From Micromonospora sp. NBC_01740 (GTDB taxonomy: Bacteria > Actinomycetota > Actinomycetes > Mycobacteriales > Micromonosporaceae), in assembly GCF_035920365.1 (NCBI RefSeq), contig NZ_CP109150.1:5332001-5396000 (forward strand): a stretch of 64,000 bases of DNA, written 5' to 3'. Below the pieces are notes generated by a model. It was given only the letters and a program-made list of their open reading frames with translations, made no database searches and was not told the origin of the DNA. The number at the start of each line of letters is the position of its first letter. Position 1 is the stretch's first letter. The translations under genes and the position numbers were made by a program. Positions 61,065-64,000 of the stretch are shown here, piece after piece.

Positions 61065-61694
61065 AGTCGAACCTCCGGGCGCACCAGGCCGACCGCTACT
61101 TAACGGTCGGATAAGGCTGGCCGCCGACCCGGAGGACTGCGACGCGTCCGGCAGCGGGAGCGCTCCCCGGAGAGCGGCCACCAGAGCGGATCTGCCGTGA
61201 CCGACCCGGTGATCTTCAGGCGTCACGGGACGCGGGACACCTGTGGCTACTGTCGGTCGGTTTTGTCAGCGGTGCTGCGGTCGGTGTCCCGGGAGACGAA
61301 CGGGGTGCGCATGCGGGTCATCGCGTCCGCGCTCACGTCCACCGCCTGCCCGTGTTCGCGGTCGGTGTCCCGGTCGCTCCCTGAAGCGAAGGGATTCAGG
61401 ACGGGCGGCGTCATATCTGCCAAAACGGACTCCAAGATGTCACAGGGCAGCGCACAACAGATCAGCTGGCAGCTGCAAGCCGGGAAGAAGGCGGGTGGTT
61501 GGGGCGCGTCATCGGCCGCCACATACCCGCCTTCGACAGCCTACCGCTTTCACGCCCTTTGCAGACGGTGAGGTGCGACCGGGGCAATCGCCCATCGCGC
61601 CGAACCGGGACCGGCGGTCATGATCTGCGCCGAGCTGACCGCAGAGATCGAGCTGACCGCAGAGATGGGGACGCGGCAGGTTCGCGGAGACCGT
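61065..61694. other. 630-bp stretch without a supported gene
   Basis: Short frames on both strands are not convincing. A 16-bp direct repeat GCGGTCGGTGTCCCGG occurs at 61277-61292 and 61358-61373, 81 bp apart. This stretch together with the fragments that follow looks like decayed DNA between functional genes. Confidence 0.5.
61277..61373 (+). repeat. 16-bp direct repeat pair
   Basis: GCGGTCGGTGTCCCGG at 61277-61292 and 61358-61373 with a spacing of 81 bp (27 codons). No inverted repeats or transposase lie next to it. Confidence 0.6.
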
Positions 61695-62258
61695 CTACGC
61701 TGAGCCGGCGCAGGTGTTGCCGTGTCTGGGCGTCGGGGTCAGCCGGCGTCCACCGCCGACCGGCCCGGAGCCGAGGTACTTGGCGCCCGCGTAGAAGTCG
61801 ACCGTGCCGGACGGTGCGCGGTTGCTGATGGTCACCGGGTCCACCTCGGCGGTCGCGGTGACGTGGGTGCGGTGCGGGTTGCCAGCCGAGGTGGTGTCGA
61901 CCTCCAGGCTGGTGGTGGTACGGAACGCCACGGCGCGGAGATAGTCGTCGAGCATCTGCCGCCAGACATCCCAGACATGGACACCGTTGATGTTGTGCTC
62001 GGTGACGTCGACGCCGGCCGGACGCCAGTTCTCGGTTCGAGCGAGCGAGTTCGGGGCGATGCCGATCAGCCAGTCCTGGAGTCCGGTGCCGACGTGGATG
62101 CCACCGGTCACGGTCTTCATCCGGTTGATCTGCTCCTGCGTCGGCGTCACCGCACCGCCGGCCGCGCCCCAGACGACGTGGTAGCCGACCAGGTCGGCGT
62201 TGTCGTAGAGGAGCGTGATAGCGCAGGCGCCCTCGGCGGACAGCCCGCCGCGCGTGCC
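61695..62258 (-). pseudogene. Remnant of a secreted protein gene (5'-truncated)
   Basis: An open frame read leftward that has no plausible start: upstream codons run as protein-like sequence (CAITLLYDNADLVGYHV) until a stop at 62259-62261. The product has a helical/loop part (WDVWRQMLDDYLRAVAF), then a beta-rich Ig-like end (VTATAEVDPVTISNRAPSGTVDFYAGAKYLG). This resembles bacterial Ig-like tails of secreted proteins. The last residues lose that pattern, which suggests a frameshift. The front part abuts a truncated GntR-type fragment on the other strand, so a deletion or rearrangement near 62,250 probably broke both. Confidence 0.55.
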
Positions 62259-62479
62259 TCAACGAGATGTTCACCGCGCTGACCGGCGTGATCGCCGAGG
62301 TGCTCGCCGGACGGACCGAGCATGGCCTGATGCCGAAATGTTCCCAGCCGGTGGCGCTCGACCTGCACGACCGGGTCGCGAACTGCGTTGCGGCCGGCGA
62401 CGCCCGAGGCGCCGAGGCCGCGATGCGTGAGCTACTCGGTGATGCCCGACACGCGTCCGGGAGCGGATCGAACAGGTGA
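62252..62479 (+). pseudogene. C-terminal fragment of a GntR/FadR-type regulator (FCD domain)
   Basis: The last about 75 codons of an FCD ligand-binding domain: CLNEMFTALTGVIAEVLAGRT, then ALDLHDRVANCVAAGDARGAEAAMRELL, which matches the end of FadR-family sensors (HxxI..A...GD...A...M..HL). The DNA-binding part and the rest of the FCD domain are absent. It starts where the neighbouring fragment of the opposite strand ends. Confidence 0.6.
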
Positions 62480-62553
62480 CACCGACGGTGTGGGACGAGC
62501 CCACGGCGCACCAGCGCCGTTGCACCACCACTTGGCTCTGCCCGCATAATGCC

Positions 62554-62946
62554 ATGATGACTGGCGAACGCGTCATGTTGGACGGCTCGCGGCCTATCCG
62601 GGAACGCGTCCAGCACCTCCACGACGCCTGGGCCCGGGACGGACGAGGTCGCGCCTTCCTGGTCACCGGCACGGCGTTCTTCGCGGTCTACTGCTGGAGC
62701 TTGAACTACAAGATCGGCGACTCGACGGCTCCGGCCCACGATGCCGAACTGGCCGAGTTCGTCGCCGCCTCGTACGAACTCAATGGCGGGTCCGTCGGCT
62801 GGAACGCCATGCTCAACAGCCGCGAGATCTGTTCCACCTGCCATGACCGGTACCGACTGGAGAACCTCGGGATCTGCACCGGCTGCATGCGATACACCTG
62901 CTACGGCTGCGGCGAGCATGAATGCTGCGCCGGCGAGTTGCTTTGA
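62554..62946 (+). CDS. Small Cys-rich protein with zinc-ribbon-like C-terminus
   Basis: A 130-aa protein with start uncertain (ATG 62554 or 62557; a GTG at 62476 overlapping the FCD fragment would add 26 residues). Residues about 5-90 are alpha/beta without a recognised family (RGRAFLVTGTAFFAVYCWSLN). The last about 35 residues carry four Cys pairs (CSTC, CTGC, CYGC, CC), a pattern expected to bind one or two zinc ions. Function unknown. Confidence 0.6.
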   Translation: MMTGERVMLDGSRPIRERVQHLHDAWARDGRGRAFLVTGTAFFAVYCWSLNYKIGDSTAPAHDAELAEFVAASYELNGGSVGWNAMLNSREICSTCHDRYRLENLGICTGCMRYTCYGCGEHECCAGELL

Positions 62947-63222
62947 TCGCGAGGCTGCCGGTCGAGCGACGCACTCTCACCGGCTGTTCGTCAACTGGCG
63001 CTACGACCGCAGGCCGGCCAGATGAGGGCAACGAGACAGCCCTGCCGACACCACGTTGGCTGGCAGCAACACCGCCGCCGATCCACTCCCCCACCTTCGC
63101 CCAGGAGCAGTTGCGACCCTCGCCCGATCCCGAGACCGGGCGCAGCCGGTGGTCAACGCCGGCCTGTTGCGATGGCGGGCCGTCGGTGTTGTGCTCGGCG
63201 CAACCCGAGCTTGGCACGAACT

Positions 63223-63963
63223 TCAGTACCAGTAGTAGCTCCAGTTTCCCTGGCAGTCGGACTCGAATGATTCCCGGCTCTCGAGAGCAATATCTACCGG
63301 GATGATGCTGGTCGACCCGAACTCGTCCTCTTCGGCGATGAGAGCGCGAAGTTGTCGTTCCCACTCATGCCATCGCGGTGTCTGCTGCAGTTGCGCGATC
63401 TGAGCCGCAGTGTGGACGAACACGGAGACGCGGTGAAGATCCGCGTTCACCGCGACGGTCCAGACGCTGTCTCCCCAGTCGTCGCGGGACTGGTCCCACC
63501 GCTCCTGCGGTATCGCTGCCATGACGCGTGCCGTGGCCTCCTCATCGAAGTACCCCAGCCCGCCCATGACCGGACCAGTTACGAACTCGACGCCGGCAAG
63601 TGCTGCGATACGCCGGGCCCGCGAACTTGGAAGCTTCCCGATCCGCAACGCCCGTGCCGTGAACTGCCGCCACCGCCACGGACCGAGGTCGGCGACGATC
63701 TGATCGAGGACCGCGTCCGCCGGCAGGCGGCGATCATGGTCGGGTGCCGCGCCGCGTACCCAGGCGGTGATGGTCGGAACCTCCACACCCGGGACTCCGT
63801 GGCCGGCCACAAAGTTCATGGACCCGCAGGTAAGGGCAATGAGGGGCTGACCGAGCCGAGCCTCAAGCGCCTCAAGTGCCGGGCGAAGTTCCGCGTCAAC
63901 GGTCGCCCGCCCTCGAAGGACATCGGCGACTTCCTCGAACTCGTCGTCTTCCTCCGCGCTCAC
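63223..63963 (-). CDS. Hypothetical acidic protein at the window edge
   Basis: A 246-aa cytosolic protein, start uncertain: GTG 63963 has AGGA nearby, and GTG 63981 is an alternative near the window end. It opens EEDDEFEEVADVLRGRA, continues with a central WRWRQFTARALRIGKL, and ends SDCQGNWSYYWY. It has no signal or membrane segment and no recognised family. It is well formed in codon usage, so likely real. Confidence 0.68.
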   Translation of the reverse strand: MSAEEDDEFEEVADVLRGRATVDAELRPALEALEARLGQPLIALTCGSMNFVAGHGVPGVEVPTITAWVRGAAPDHDRRLPADAVLDQIVADLGPWRWRQFTARALRIGKLPSSRARRIAALAGVEFVTGPVMGGLGYFDEEATARVMAAIPQERWDQSRDDWGDSVWTVAVNADLHRVSVFVHTAAQIAQLQQTPRWHEWERQLRALIAEEDEFGSTSIIPVDIALESRESFESDCQGNWSYYWY

Positions 63964-64000
63964 ACCAGCATCCTGCCGCACCGGCAGAGCGGGCCCAGCG

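Noticed and set aside
61247..61522. Possible 91-aa leftward gene
   Set aside because: No ribosome site, low-complexity RDTDR repeats from the direct repeat pair, and no resemblance to a protein family.
1..64000. tRNA or rRNA genes and intact insertion sequences
   Set aside because: No cloverleaf-like segment, rRNA-like sequence or transposase or integrase frame was recognised by eye; short non-coding RNAs cannot be excluded.

Overview
The window is high-GC, gene-dense actinomycete chromosome. GTG and TTG starts, 4-nt ATGA/GTGA overlaps, Tat-like and lipoprotein leaders, DtxR/IdeR-type iron boxes, a WXG100-like/DUF1023 pair and an ECF sigma operon all fit a filamentous actinobacterium. Micromonosporaceae is my best guess, but no rRNA or marker gene is present to prove it.

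Left region (1-16,964): a biosynthetic gene cluster that runs off the left edge. It holds an aminotransferase, two acylating aldehyde dehydrogenases (SauS/EutE-like and DmpF-like), a phytanoyl-CoA-dioxygenase-like oxygenase, an acyl-CoA-dehydrogenase-fold flavoprotein, a stand-alone adenylation domain, two related ATP-grasp-like ligases, a MaoC dehydratase, an ornithine-cyclodeaminase-family enzyme, a CitE-like CoA lyase/aldolase, an alpha-oxoamine synthase, a JmjC-type cupin and a DmpG-like aldolase. The set aldolase + dehydratase + dehydrogenase + PLP acyl-CoA:amino-acid condensing enzyme + ATP-grasp ligase matches the published logic of ketomemicin-type carbonylmethylene pseudopeptides. The extra DmpF/DmpG pair, two oxygenases, A domain and cyclodeaminase are not part of that logic, so this looks like a related but distinct pathway. 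No PKS, no condensation domain and no carrier protein is visible.

Middle-left (17-26 kb): housekeeping and envelope genes. These are an Xaa-Pro aminopeptidase, a secreted alpha/beta hydrolase with an Asp nucleophile, a lipoprotein, an ECF sigma factor with a membrane partner, and a secreted GH3 glycosidase followed by a serine beta-lactamase-fold enzyme. The last two resemble a peptidoglycan-recycling NagZ/AmiE pair.

26-33 kb: a 1460-residue secreted subtilase with a kelch-like propeller, flanked by two paralogous small winged-helix regulators. One regulator has a 12-copy 18-bp repeat linker. A DUF2071/YqjF-like protein follows.

33-43 kb: an iron-acquisition island. It has three iron boxes, a heterodimeric exporter-fold ABC pair with complementary degenerate ATP sites, a four-gene siderophore importer (binding protein, two permeases, ATPase), a siderophore-interacting flavoreductase and a FetB-like permease. 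A previously unlisted 54-codon reading frame sits between iron box 1 and the ABC pair.

43-56 kb: a DHFR-like reductase with a coupled 54-aa gene, a WXG100-like/DUF1023 hydrolase/lipoprotein operon, a RING-finger protein with a TerD-like region, an MFS exporter, and a tight four-gene operon (PaaK-like ligase, small protein, GNAT-like protein, Acg-like nitroreductase) that may be a small metabolic cluster. A PP2C-like protein lies just upstream of it.

56-64 kb: miscellaneous enzymes (alpha/beta hydrolase, MBL hydrolase, GNAT, family-10-like glycosidase). Then comes a decayed stretch (about 61.1-62.5 kb) with two truncated gene fragments abutting head to head, a Cys-rich small protein and a hypothetical protein at the right edge. 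No tRNA, rRNA, CRISPR array or intact IS element was recognised.
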